Source: Micromonospora carbonacea (GTDB lineage: Bacteria > Actinomycetota > Actinomycetes > Mycobacteriales > Micromonosporaceae). Taken from it: a stretch of 64,000 nt of DNA. The position numbers were made by a program, and so were the translations under genes. The notes under the pieces were generated by a model that did no database searches, was not told the origin of the DNA, and was given only the letters and a program-made list of their open reading frames with translations. The stretch is taken from contig NZ_JACHMZ010000001.1 of the NCBI RefSeq assembly GCF_014205165.1, positions 4,694,501 through 4,758,500 on the forward strand, in the 5' to 3' direction. How positions within the stretch are numbered: position 1 is the first letter of the stretch; every line of letters starts with the position of its first letter. Below are positions 43,070-50,526 of this stretch, piece by piece.

Positions 43070-44037
43070 GCGGGAACCTCCTCGGCGGTCTCGGTGCGGC
43101 GGCCGGTCAGGTGCAGGAACACCTCGTCCAGGGTCGGCCGGCGCAGCGCCACGTCCTCGACGGCGACATCCGCGGCGTCGAGCGCCCGCAGCACCTCGGT
43201 CAGCGCGCCGGCCCGGTGCTCCACCCGGGCGCTGACGAGCCGCCGGTCCGGGTCGACCTCCGGCTCGCCGCCGGCCACCCGGCCGAGCTGGGCGCCGGCC
43301 GCGGCCAGGTCGGCGGCGTCGCGGACGACGAGGTCGATCCGGTCGCCGCCGAGCCGGGCCTTCAGGTCGTCGGGGGTGCCCTCGGCGATGACCCGCCCGC
43401 TGTCGAGCACCGAGATCCGGTCGGCGAGCCGGTCGGCCTCGTCGAGGTACTGGGTGGTGAGCAGGACGGTGGTCCCCGCGCGGACCAGCTCGCGGACCGC
43501 CTCCCACACCTCGTTGCGGCTGCGCGGGTCCAGCCCGGTGGTCGGCTCGTCGAGGAAGAGCACCGCCGGGGCCAGGATCATCCCGGCGGCCAGGTCGAGC
43601 CGTCGGCGCATGCCACCGGAGTACGCCCTGACCGGCTTGCCGCCCGCGTCGGCGAGCCCGAACCGGTCGAGCAGTTCGCCGGCGCGCTGCCGGGCGCGCC
43701 TCGCGCCGAGGTGGCACAGCCGGCCGAAGATGACCAGGTTCTCGTGGCCGCTGAGCACCTCGTCCACGGCGGCGCGCTGCCCGACCAGGCCGATGCGGTG
43801 GCGCACCTGGTCGGCCTGGCGGGCCACGTCGAAGCCGGCGACCTCGACGCGGCCGGAGTCGTGGCGCAGCAGGGTCGACAGGATCCGCACGGCGGTGGTC
43901 TTCCCCGCCCCGTTCGGGCCGAGCAGGCCGCACACCGTTCCCGGCCGGACCCGCAGGTCGAAGCCGTCCAGGGCCGGGGTGTCCCCGTACCGCTTGCGCA
44001 GCCCTTCCGCCGCGATCGCGTATCCGCCCACCGTCAC
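43066..44037 (-). CDS. ABC transporter ATP-binding protein (DrrA-like)
   Basis: 323 residues from GTG 44037, chosen because GGAGAGG sits just upstream; ATG 44064 is in frame but lacks a site. Walker A is GPNGAGKTT near residue 38, the Q-loop follows, the signature is YSGGMRRRLDLA near residue 130, Walker B is AVLFLDEPTTGLD and the switch His is in LLTTQYLDEADRL. A C-terminal DUF4162-like extension (LDEVFLHLTGRRTE) is typical of the DrrA subfamily. It forms an operon with the overlapping permease gene. Two TetR-type palindromes lie 33-60 bp upstream, so repression by the 37166-37933 regulator is plausible. Confidence 0.93.
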   Translation of the reverse strand: MTVGGYAIAAEGLRKRYGDTPALDGFDLRVRPGTVCGLLGPNGAGKTTAVRILSTLLRHDSGRVEVAGFDVARQADQVRHRIGLVGQRAAVDEVLSGHENLVIFGRLCHLGARRARQRAGELLDRFGLADAGGKPVRAYSGGMRRRLDLAAGMILAPAVLFLDEPTTGLDPRSRNEVWEAVRELVRAGTTVLLTTQYLDEADRLADRISVLDSGRVIAEGTPDDLKARLGGDRIDLVVRDAADLAAAGAQLGRVAGGEPEVDPDRRLVSARVEHRAGALTEVLRALDAADVAVEDVALRRPTLDEVFLHLTGRRTETAEEVPA

Positions 44038-44069
44038 GTCACCCTCTCCGCCGCACCCGACCAACGCTG

Positions 44070-44096
44070 CCGTACAAGATACGGTAACAGGTACGG
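44070..44096. promoter_or_regulatory. Tandem TetR-type operators before the ABC exporter
   Basis: CCGTAC-AAG-ATACGG (44070-44084) matches the 37960 palindrome with one arm mismatch. CGGTAA-CAG-GTACGG (44082-44096) is a weaker second copy 12 bp further on. Both lie in the 79-bp gap upstream of the ATPase gene. Confidence 0.55.
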
Positions 44097-44116
44097 AGCG
44101 GGCGATGGCGACGCCG

Positions 44117-45115
44117 CTACCGGCCGATCGCCGCGTAGCGGGCCTCCGTGGCGGCCTTCTGCGGCCCCCACCACCACTCGTTGCGGCGGTACCAGTCGAT
44201 GGTGGCGACCAGCCCGTCGGCCAGGTCCGGGTGGCGGGGCCGCCAGCCCAGCTCCCGGCGGAGCTTGGAGCTGTCGCAGGCGTACCGCAGGTCGTGGGCG
44301 GGGCGGTCCGGCACGTGGTCGAAGTCGTCGGCGGGCCGGCCGAGCAGCGTCAGGGTCAACTCCAGCAGGGCCCGGTTGCTCCACTCGGCCCCGGAGCCAA
44401 TCAGGTACGTCTCCCCGCACACCCCCGCGTCGAGGATCAGCAGCACGGCGTCGTTGTGGTCGTCGACGTGGGTCCACTCCCGCACGTTCGCGCCCGTGCC
44501 GTAGAGCTTGGGCCGCTGCCCGCGCAGCACGTTGGTGATCTGCCGGGGCAGGAACTTCTCCACGTTCTGGTACGGCCCGTAGTTGTTCGCGCAGTTCGAT
44601 GTCGTCGCCCGCACCCCGTACGACCGGACCCACGCCCGGACCAGCAGGTCCGAGGCCGCCTTCGTCGCCGAGTACGGGCTGGACGGGTCGTAGCGGCTCT
44701 GTTCGGTGAACGCCCCGCCGCCGTGCAGCGGCAGGCTGCCGAACACCTCGTCGGTGGAGACGTGGTGCAGCCGCCGGTCGTGCCGGCGAACCGCCTCCAG
44801 CAGCACGAACGTGCCCTCGACGTTGGTCCGCAGGAACGGCGTCGGATCCTGCAACGAGTTGTCCACGTGGGACTCGGCGGCGAAGTGGACCACCGTGTCG
44901 CAGTCCGAGACGAGGGCGTCGACCAGGTCGCCGTCGCAGACGTCGCCGCGGACGAAGGTGATCCGGTCGGCGACCTCGGCGAGGCTGTCCCGGCTCCCGG
45001 CGTAGGTGAGCGCGTCGAGGACGGTCAGCCGCAGGCCCGGCCGGGCGGCCAGCGCCCGGCGCACGAAGTTGGTGCCGACGAACCCCGCACCCCCGGTGAC
45101 CAGCATGTGTTCCAT
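44117..45115 (-). CDS. rmlB-like: dTDP-glucose 4,6-dehydratase
   Basis: 332 residues, an extended SDR. The NAD motif GGAGFVGTN is at residues 8-16, the catalytic Thr-Asp-Glu in STDEVFG near residue 118, and the Tyr/Lys pair in YSATKAA near residue 148, followed by NNYGPYQ and a C-terminal sugar-binding region. The enzyme makes dTDP-4-keto-6-deoxyglucose, the branch point to deoxysugars. No rmlA, rmlC, rmlD or glycosyltransferase lies beside it, so it may complement genes elsewhere or supply a sugar for cell envelope or natural product. ATG 45106 is an alternative start. Confidence 0.93.
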   Translation of the reverse strand: MEHMLVTGGAGFVGTNFVRRALAARPGLRLTVLDALTYAGSRDSLAEVADRITFVRGDVCDGDLVDALVSDCDTVVHFAAESHVDNSLQDPTPFLRTNVEGTFVLLEAVRRHDRRLHHVSTDEVFGSLPLHGGGAFTEQSRYDPSSPYSATKAASDLLVRAWVRSYGVRATTSNCANNYGPYQNVEKFLPRQITNVLRGQRPKLYGTGANVREWTHVDDHNDAVLLILDAGVCGETYLIGSGAEWSNRALLELTLTLLGRPADDFDHVPDRPAHDLRYACDSSKLRRELGWRPRHPDLADGLVATIDWYRRNEWWWGPQKAATEARYAAIGR

Positions 45116-45230
45116 GCCGCGACGCTAACCGACGCGGCCCGCAGCGGGGTCGGACCCGGCCACTCGGCTGCCCTGCCTAGGCTCCCTGCCGGGCGGACTG
45201 TCCACCCGGCACACGGCGCGGAGGTGCGGA

Positions 45231-46253
45231 ATGAGCGGGCCGAGCCCCACCCAACGATCCCTCACCCGGGACGACGTGGCCTGGTACGTCCGGGCCTCCC
45301 TCGGCGCCGGGCGGAGCGTGGCCGATTGCGGGCCGCTCGGCGGGGGCGGCTTCGCGACCGTGTGGTGGCTGGCGCTGGACGACGGCGGCGCGGCCGTGCT
45401 GAAGGTGGCGCCGCCGCCCGGGGCGCGCCTGCTGCGCTACGAGCGCGGCCTGGCGGCGGCGGAGGCGCGCTACTTCCGGCTGGTGGCCGCGCACGCGCCG
45501 CAGGTGCCCGTGCCCCGGGTGCTGCACCACGGCCGGGACCCGGAGCGCGGCGAGTGGCTGCTCACCGACCGGCTGCCCGGGCGGCCCCTCGCCGAGCTGC
45601 CGGGGGACGCCGAAGCCGGCCCGGCCCGCGCCGACTTCGGCGCCGCCATCGTCGCGCTGCACCGGATCACCGGTGACCGGTACGGCTACGACGGCGGCCG
45701 GGCCGGCGCGTCGACGTGGTCGCGCGCGTTCGCCGCGATCATCGACGACCTGCTCGCCGACGCGGCGGACTGGGGCGTCGCCCCGCCCGGCGGGCCACGG
45801 CTGATCCGGGAGCTGGTGCGCCACCACGCGGGGACGCTGGACCAGGTGCGCCGCCCCGCCCTGCTGCACTTCGACGGCTGGGACGGCAACGTGCTCGCCG
45901 CGCCGGACGCGACCGGCGCGTACCGGATGTGCGGGCTGGTGGACGGCGAGCGCTACCTGTGGGGTGACCCGCTGCTGGACCTGGTCTCGCCGCTGCTGTT
46001 CCGGCGGGCCGAGGACGAGCCGGACCACCCCTTCGTGCGCGGCTGGCGGGCGGCCGGCGGGCAGCCGGCGGTGTTCGACCCGGCGGCCCGGGTGCGCCTC
46101 GGCCTCTACCGGCTGCATCTCTACCTGCTGATGGTCGTGGAGATGCCCAGCCGGGGGATGACCCCGGAGAACGCCTCTGACCGCTCCGCGTTCCTGGCCG
46201 AGCTGCTCGACCGGGAGCTGGCCGACCTCGGCCGGGGCCGGCCCCGCCCCTGA
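45231..46253 (+). CDS. Aminoglycoside-phosphotransferase-fold kinase
   Basis: 340 residues from ATG 45231, with GGAGGTG 5 bp upstream. APH/choline-kinase fold: a Gly-rich loop near residue 38 (GGGGFATVW), Lys in AVLKVAP near residue 60, the hinge WLLTDRLPGRPL, the catalytic loop LLHFDGWDGNVL near residue 218 (HxDxxxxN), and the metal-binding Asp in GLVDGERYLWGDP, where DGE replaces the usual DWE/DFE. Family members phosphorylate aminoglycosides, macrolides, homoserine, fructosamine and other metabolites. The substrate here is not identifiable. It might be a self-resistance enzyme but nothing in its position requires that. Confidence 0.85.
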   Translation: MSGPSPTQRSLTRDDVAWYVRASLGAGRSVADCGPLGGGGFATVWWLALDDGGAAVLKVAPPPGARLLRYERGLAAAEARYFRLVAAHAPQVPVPRVLHHGRDPERGEWLLTDRLPGRPLAELPGDAEAGPARADFGAAIVALHRITGDRYGYDGGRAGASTWSRAFAAIIDDLLADAADWGVAPPGGPRLIRELVRHHAGTLDQVRRPALLHFDGWDGNVLAAPDATGAYRMCGLVDGERYLWGDPLLDLVSPLLFRRAEDEPDHPFVRGWRAAGGQPAVFDPAARVRLGLYRLHLYLLMVVEMPSRGMTPENASDRSAFLAELLDRELADLGRGRPRP

Positions 46254-46277
46254 GCCGGGGCCCGCCGACGGTGCCGG

Positions 46278-46508
46278 TCACTCGGTGGGCATCGGGGCCG
46301 GTTCGGCGCTGCCCATCCGGCCCGGGTCCCAGTAGGAGCCGTCCGGCGACGGCAGGCGGCTGCTCGACGCGCCGGTGTCCCCGACGGACGTCGGGGCCGC
46401 CGGCCGCTCCCCCGGCCCGGAGCGGCGGGCCACCACCCCGGTCACCACGACGGCGACCACCACCACGGCGACGGCCACCGCCACCGCCGCACCCCAGCCC
46501 TGCCTCAT
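46278..46508 (-). CDS. Small single-pass membrane protein, unknown function
   Basis: 76 residues. One hydrophobic helix (about 5-28, AAVAVAVAVVVVAVVVTGVV) is followed by a basic and then Ser/Pro-rich tail ending in AEPAPMPTE. No family recognised. It converges with the APH-fold kinase. The very skewed composition means it could be a chance reading frame, but the helix-plus-tail layout is a common actinomycete pattern. Confidence 0.5.
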   Translation of the reverse strand: MRQGWGAAVAVAVAVVVVAVVVTGVVARRSGPGERPAAPTSVGDTGASSSRLPSPDGSYWDPGRMGSAEPAPMPTE

Positions 46509-46592
46509 CCCGCGCTCCTCTCCGCCGCCCCGGCGGCGACGCGGGACCGGGGTCCGACGCCCCGGCCCACGACCACGCCCTTTGGACGCGCG

Positions 46593-46632
46593 CCGCCCCC
46601 GACCGGATCCGTCGGATCTCGGCCGGGGGCGG
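46593..46632. terminator. Hairpin downstream of the secreted protease gene
   Basis: CCGCCCCCG (46593-46601) pairs with CGGGGGCGG (46624-46632), with further partial pairing (GGATCCG/CGGATC) in the interior. It lies 21 bp beyond the minus-strand stop at 46653. Confidence 0.6.
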
Positions 46633-46652
46633 GCTTCACCCGATCGGATGAC

Positions 46653-47678
46653 TCAGACGCGGGCCGCGACCGAGTTGTAGACGTCCATGACCGCGGTGTC
46701 GAAGTAGGAGCTCTTGTTCACCCCGGCGCTGTTCAGTGTGCTCATGATTCCGTTGACGTAGCCGTACACGTCGTTGTAGAGGCGCAACCAGACCGAGCCG
46801 CTGGAGCCGCCCGTGAAGCCGCAGTTGAGGGCGATCTTGTTCTCGCTGCCGGGCCGGTACGTCGTGCCCTGGCAGTACTGCTGCCACCCGCCGTCGTACG
46901 GCGGGGCCGCCGGGTAGGCGAGGATGGTGACGGCCTGGGTGTAGCTGTAGTTGACCGAGAGCCCGTTGCCGCCGACCCGGTCGACGAGCCGCTGGCCCGA
47001 CGCGTTCGGGTACACGGTGATGTACGAGACGTCCCGGTCGAGATTGCTGTCGTTGATCCACGCGTTGAACGCGGTCAGGTACTTGGCCGACCACCGGCCG
47101 TACGGCTCCGCGCCGTAGTTGTAGAGCGGCACGAAGATCCAGTTCTGCATCCACTGGCCGCCCCGGCCGCCGTGCACGCAGTGCCCGGCGCTCATGACGA
47201 GCAGCTTGGAGGTGCTGTTCACGGCACCGGCCGAGCAGACGTAGTTCTTGCCGTCCACGGGGTTGTAGAAGAAGACCTTGCCGACGGTGGCGGACGCGGC
47301 GACGTAGGCGCTGATGTCCCCACCGGCCTGCGACGCGACGCTGGAGGCGGCCGTCACGGTGGGCGCGGCCGGCGGCACGGAGCGGGCCGGCCCGGTCGGC
47401 TTCAGGCCCTTGCCGGCCACGGCTCCCGCCTTCTTGACCAGCACGTCCGCCGAGATCGCGGTGCGCATCCGCTCCGTGGTCCAGTAGTCGCCCGCCTGCT
47501 GGGCGGCGGTCAGCCCGCTGCGGGCCGCAGTGGTGGAGGTGGTCGCCGCCACCGTGGTGGCCGACGCTCCGCCGACGGGGGCTGCCTGCGCGGGCCCGGT
47601 GCCCACCAGCACCGTCGCCGCGACGAGCGCGGCGGACGCGGTGACCGTGACCACCCGCCGGATGTCCGGAAAGTGCAT
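46653..47678 (-). CDS. Secreted trypsin/V8-like serine protease
   Basis: 341 residues from ATG 47678, which has GGAGGAG 6 bp upstream; longer in-frame extensions lack a site. Signal peptide MHFPDIRRVVTVTASAALVA..AQA, then a Ser/Thr/Ala-rich pro-region to about 120. Catalytic domain: His in VMSAGHCVH, Asp in DRDVSYI, Ser in GFTGGSSGSVW. The His and Ser surroundings resemble trypsin-like peptidases of the glutamyl-endopeptidase group rather than streptogrisins. It is divergent from the NB-ARC regulator, and two palindromes sit in the shared 207-bp region. Confidence 0.87.
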   Translation of the reverse strand: MHFPDIRRVVTVTASAALVAATVLVGTGPAQAAPVGGASATTVAATTSTTAARSGLTAAQQAGDYWTTERMRTAISADVLVKKAGAVAGKGLKPTGPARSVPPAAPTVTAASSVASQAGGDISAYVAASATVGKVFFYNPVDGKNYVCSAGAVNSTSKLLVMSAGHCVHGGRGGQWMQNWIFVPLYNYGAEPYGRWSAKYLTAFNAWINDSNLDRDVSYITVYPNASGQRLVDRVGGNGLSVNYSYTQAVTILAYPAAPPYDGGWQQYCQGTTYRPGSENKIALNCGFTGGSSGSVWLRLYNDVYGYVNGIMSTLNSAGVNKSSYFDTAVMDVYNSVAARV

Positions 47679-47704
47679 TCGTTCTCCTCCCACCAAATAC
47701 ATCG

Positions 47705-47720
47705 GCGCTTGTCTAAGCGC
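47705..47720. promoter_or_regulatory. Palindrome in the protease/regulator divergent region
   Basis: GCGCTT-GTCT-AAGCGC, perfect 6-bp arms, 27 bp upstream of the protease start codon. A possible operator. Confidence 0.45.
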
Positions 47721-47775
47721 TCGGCACAGCATGCAAGGCCGGGAATGGGCAGCGGAAGCGTCGGCGGCCGTCAAA

Positions 47776-47790
47776 ACTGTCGCTGACAGT
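47776..47790. promoter_or_regulatory. Second palindrome in the protease/regulator divergent region
   Basis: ACTGTC-GCT-GACAGT, perfect 6-bp arms around a 3-bp centre, 95 bp upstream of the regulator start codon. Different in sequence from the 47705 site, so the two may bind different proteins. Confidence 0.45.
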
Positions 47791-47885
47791 GTGTCCGCGA
47801 CCTGACTGACCGCGAGGTTTCGACATCGGAAGGTAGTGAGGCTCGGAGGCTTCCGGGCCAGCGCCAAGATGTGGGGAGAACGCCA

Positions 47886-49046
47886 ATGGGCCGGCTCACC
47901 CGCCCTCTCGTGCCAGCAGGTCCCCTCGCCGACTTCTACGACCGACTACACGCCCTGCACCTCGCCGCCGGTCAGCCCAGCGTGCGCCGGCTGCAACAGC
48001 TCACCCGCGCCGAGCGGCGGCCCCGGGGCATCAACCCGACGTCGATCCACGCGGTCTTCACGCGTCCCCGCCTGGCCCGGTGGGAGGTGGTGGGCGAGAT
48101 CGTCCGGGTGCTCGGCGGCGACGTCGAGGAGTTCGCGGCGTTGTGGCGTCGGGCCAACCGCTGCCGGTCCCACGACGACAGCCTGGTCGACCCTCCGCCC
48201 CACACCCGGCCGTGGGCGTCGGCCGACGCCGCCTGCGTCCCGCACGAGCTGCCGCCGGACGTGGTGCCGTTCACCGGGCGCGGCCCGGTCCGCGCCGCGC
48301 TCGACGCCCTGCTCGCCGAGGGCGCCACCCGCGCCGCGATGATGACCGCGCTGCTGACCGGCTCGACCGGGATCGGCAAGAGCGCGCTGGCCGTGCACTG
48401 GGCGCACCGGGTCGCCGGCCGCTTCCCCGACGGCCAGCTCTACGCCGACCTGCGCGGCGAGAGCCCCGGCCAGCCGCCGACGCCGGTCGAGGTGCTCACG
48501 GCCTTCCTCAACGCCCTCGGCGTCGCCACCGCCGACCTGCCCGCCACGCCGGCCGCCCTGGCCGCCCGCTACCGCACCCGGATGTCGGGCCGCCGGATGC
48601 TGGTGGTGCTCGACAACGCCAGCGCCGTCGGGCAGGTGCGCCCCCTGCTGCCCGGCTCGCCCGGCTGCCTGGTCCTGGTGACCAGCCGGGACGACCTGGC
48701 CGAGCTGGTCGTGCGGCACGGCGCGCGCCGGCTGGAGCTGGGTCCGCTGAGCGCCGAGGCGGGCGTCGAGCTGCTGCGCGGGCTGATCGGCGACCGGGTC
48801 GACGCCGACCCCGAGTCCGCCTACGACCTGGTCCGGCGCTGCGGCGGTCGGCCGCTGGCCCTGCGGGTCGCGGCGGAGCGGATGACCGCCCACCGCCCGA
48901 CCGCCCTGGTCACGCCCGCCCTGACCACCACACCCACCCTGGTCACTCCCGCCCTGACCACGACCGCCCGGTCAGGGTCGGCCCTGGCACCGGCGCGGGT
49001 GGTGGACCATCCCCGGCTGTGCGTACAGCGGTCGACGGCGCAGTAG
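47886..49046 (+). CDS. Short NB-ARC (STAND) ATPase with N-terminal helix-turn-helix
   Basis: 386 residues from ATG 47886, preceded by GGGGAGAA; GTG 47871 is possible. Residues 1-85 form a helical DNA-binding-like region (SVRRLQQLT, TSIHAVFTRPRLARWEVVGEIVRVLGGD). An NB-ARC ATPase follows: Walker A LTGSTGIGKSA near residue 158, Walker B RMLVVLDNAS near residue 238, LVTSRD sensor, and GGRPLALRV, the GxP(L) motif, near residue 320. AfsR-type relatives then carry a winged-helix and TPR repeats; here they are missing and the protein ends in an 11-residue repeat, TALVTPALTTT twice, and a short tail. It may be a truncated regulator. Confidence 0.75.
   Translation: MGRLTRPLVPAGPLADFYDRLHALHLAAGQPSVRRLQQLTRAERRPRGINPTSIHAVFTRPRLARWEVVGEIVRVLGGDVEEFAALWRRANRCRSHDDSLVDPPPHTRPWASADAACVPHELPPDVVPFTGRGPVRAALDALLAEGATRAAMMTALLTGSTGIGKSALAVHWAHRVAGRFPDGQLYADLRGESPGQPPTPVEVLTAFLNALGVATADLPATPAALAARYRTRMSGRRMLVVLDNASAVGQVRPLLPGSPGCLVLVTSRDDLAELVVRHGARRLELGPLSAEAGVELLRGLIGDRVDADPESAYDLVRRCGGRPLALRVAAERMTAHRPTALVTPALTTTPTLVTPALTTTARSGSALAPARVVDHPRLCVQRSTAQ
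48904..48969. repeat. Two tandem 33-bp repeats inside the NB-ARC regulator gene
   Basis: The 33-bp unit starting CCCTGGTCAC at 48904 is repeated at 48937 with few changes, giving two 11-residue repeats (LVTPALTTTPT) in frame. They lie where the helical domains of related regulators would begin. Confidence 0.75.
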
Positions 49047-49086
49047 GTGTCCGCCCCCGCGCATCGACGACGCGCCACGCGCTGCG

Positions 49087-50526
49087 TCACGCCTGCGGGG
49101 CGGCCTCCGGGGCGACGCCGGGGGCGGGCGCGATCGGCAGCAGCACGCGGAACACCGTCCGGCCGGGCTCGCTCGTCACCCGGATGTCCCCGTGGTGCTT
49201 GTTGACCACGATCCGGTACGAGATGTCCAGCCCCAGCCCCGTCCCCTCGCCGACCGGCTTCGTGGTGAAGAACGGCTCGAAGATGCGCGGGCGCACGGCC
49301 GCCGGGATGCCGGGGCCGGTGTCGGCCACCTCGACGGTCAGCTGGCCGTCGACCCGGCCGGTGCGGACGGTCAGCGTGCCCTCGTCGCCCATCGCGGCGA
49401 GCGCGTTGTCGATCAGGTTGGTCCACACCTGGTTCAGCTCGGCCGCGTACGCGGGGATCGGGGGCAGCGCCGGGGCGTACTCCCGGACCATGCGGATCCC
49501 CGGCGGGAGCTTGCCCTTGAACATCACCAGCGTCGCGTCGAGCAGCTCGTGCACGTCCACCACCTGGTAGGGGGCCCGGTCGAGCTGGGAATATTGTTTG
49601 GCCGCGCCGACCAGCTTGGAGACCCGGGTGGCCGCGTCGGCGATCTCCCGCATGAGCAGCTCGGTGTCCACGGTGTAGGTGAGCCACCGCACCGCCGGCT
49701 CCAGGTCGTCGGCCCCGAGCTCCGCGTGGACCCGGTCCAGCCAGGCGACGTCCAGCCCGCCGGCGACCAACGTCGGGGCCAGCTCCCAGCCGGCGGCGAT
49801 CCCCTGGTCGTCCAGCCAGTCGGTCAGCTCGTCCTCGGCGTCGCTGGTGGCCAGGGGCGACAGCGCGCACGCCTTCGCCGCCCGCTCGACCGCCTCCTCC
49901 TGCAACGCCACGAGGGCGTGCAGCCGCCGCCCGTCGAGCCGGCCGTCGGCGATCATCGCCAGCTTGTGCCGCATCCCGGCGACCCGGTCCCGCAGCGCGG
50001 ACGTGGCCCGCACCGCCGCGCTCGCCGGGTTGTTCAGCTCGTGGGTCAGGCCCGCCGACAGGGCGCCCAGGGCCACCAGGCGTTCCCGCTCCCCGACGAC
50101 CGTCTGGGTGTCCCGCATCCCGATGAACAGCCCCTCCAGCAGGTGCATCGCCATCGGGAACCAGGACCGCACCGCGTGCGCGAACGTCTCGGCGGGCAGC
50201 ACGAAGAACTCCGTGTCGGTGACCGCCCACATCCCGTTGCGGTAGATCTGCTGGTCGTCCAGGTACGCCTGGGTGGCCCCGCCGTACACCCCGCGCTGCG
50301 CCGAGCGCAGGATCTCCACCTCCTCGCCGTGGATCGTCCGGCACAGCCGCACCTCGCCGGCGAGCAGCACGAAGAAGCAGGTCGCCGGCTCGCCCTCGGT
50401 GTAGACGGCCTCCCCGGCCGTGCGGTGCTCGACCCGGCCGTGCTCGGCCAACCAGGCGACCTGCTGGTCGTCGAGCGACTCGAACAGGAACAGCGTCCGC
50501 ACCTCGGCGGGAGTCAGGCCGCTCAC
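49087..50526 (-). CDS. Sensor histidine kinase with N-terminal cyclic-nucleotide-binding-type domain
   Basis: 479 residues from GTG 50526, whose GTGA overlaps the stop of the upstream gene (50523-50526). Residues 10-135 form a cNMP-binding/CRP-like sensor barrel (LFESLDDQQVAWLAEHG, EGEPATCFFVLLAGEVRL). There is no transmembrane helix, so it is cytosolic. The phosphoacceptor His is in LTHELNNP near residue 170, the N-box in QVWTNLIDNALAAMG near residue 365, and the G boxes are VADTGPGIP and EGTGLGLDISY. About 150 residues between the H-box and N-box hold a helical insertion. It pairs with the response-regulator fusion encoded just upstream. Confidence 0.9.
   Translation of the reverse strand: MSGLTPAEVRTLFLFESLDDQQVAWLAEHGRVEHRTAGEAVYTEGEPATCFFVLLAGEVRLCRTIHGEEVEILRSAQRGVYGGATQAYLDDQQIYRNGMWAVTDTEFFVLPAETFAHAVRSWFPMAMHLLEGLFIGMRDTQTVVGERERLVALGALSAGLTHELNNPASAAVRATSALRDRVAGMRHKLAMIADGRLDGRRLHALVALQEEAVERAAKACALSPLATSDAEDELTDWLDDQGIAAGWELAPTLVAGGLDVAWLDRVHAELGADDLEPAVRWLTYTVDTELLMREIADAATRVSKLVGAAKQYSQLDRAPYQVVDVHELLDATLVMFKGKLPPGIRMVREYAPALPPIPAYAAELNQVWTNLIDNALAAMGDEGTLTVRTGRVDGQLTVEVADTGPGIPAAVRPRIFEPFFTTKPVGEGTGLGLDISYRIVVNKHHGDIRVTSEPGRTVFRVLLPIAPAPGVAPEAAPQA

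Noticed and set aside
46278..46508. Considered as pure noise
   Set aside because: Kept as a low-confidence gene because it has a clean membrane helix and a plausible tail, but it could still be spurious.
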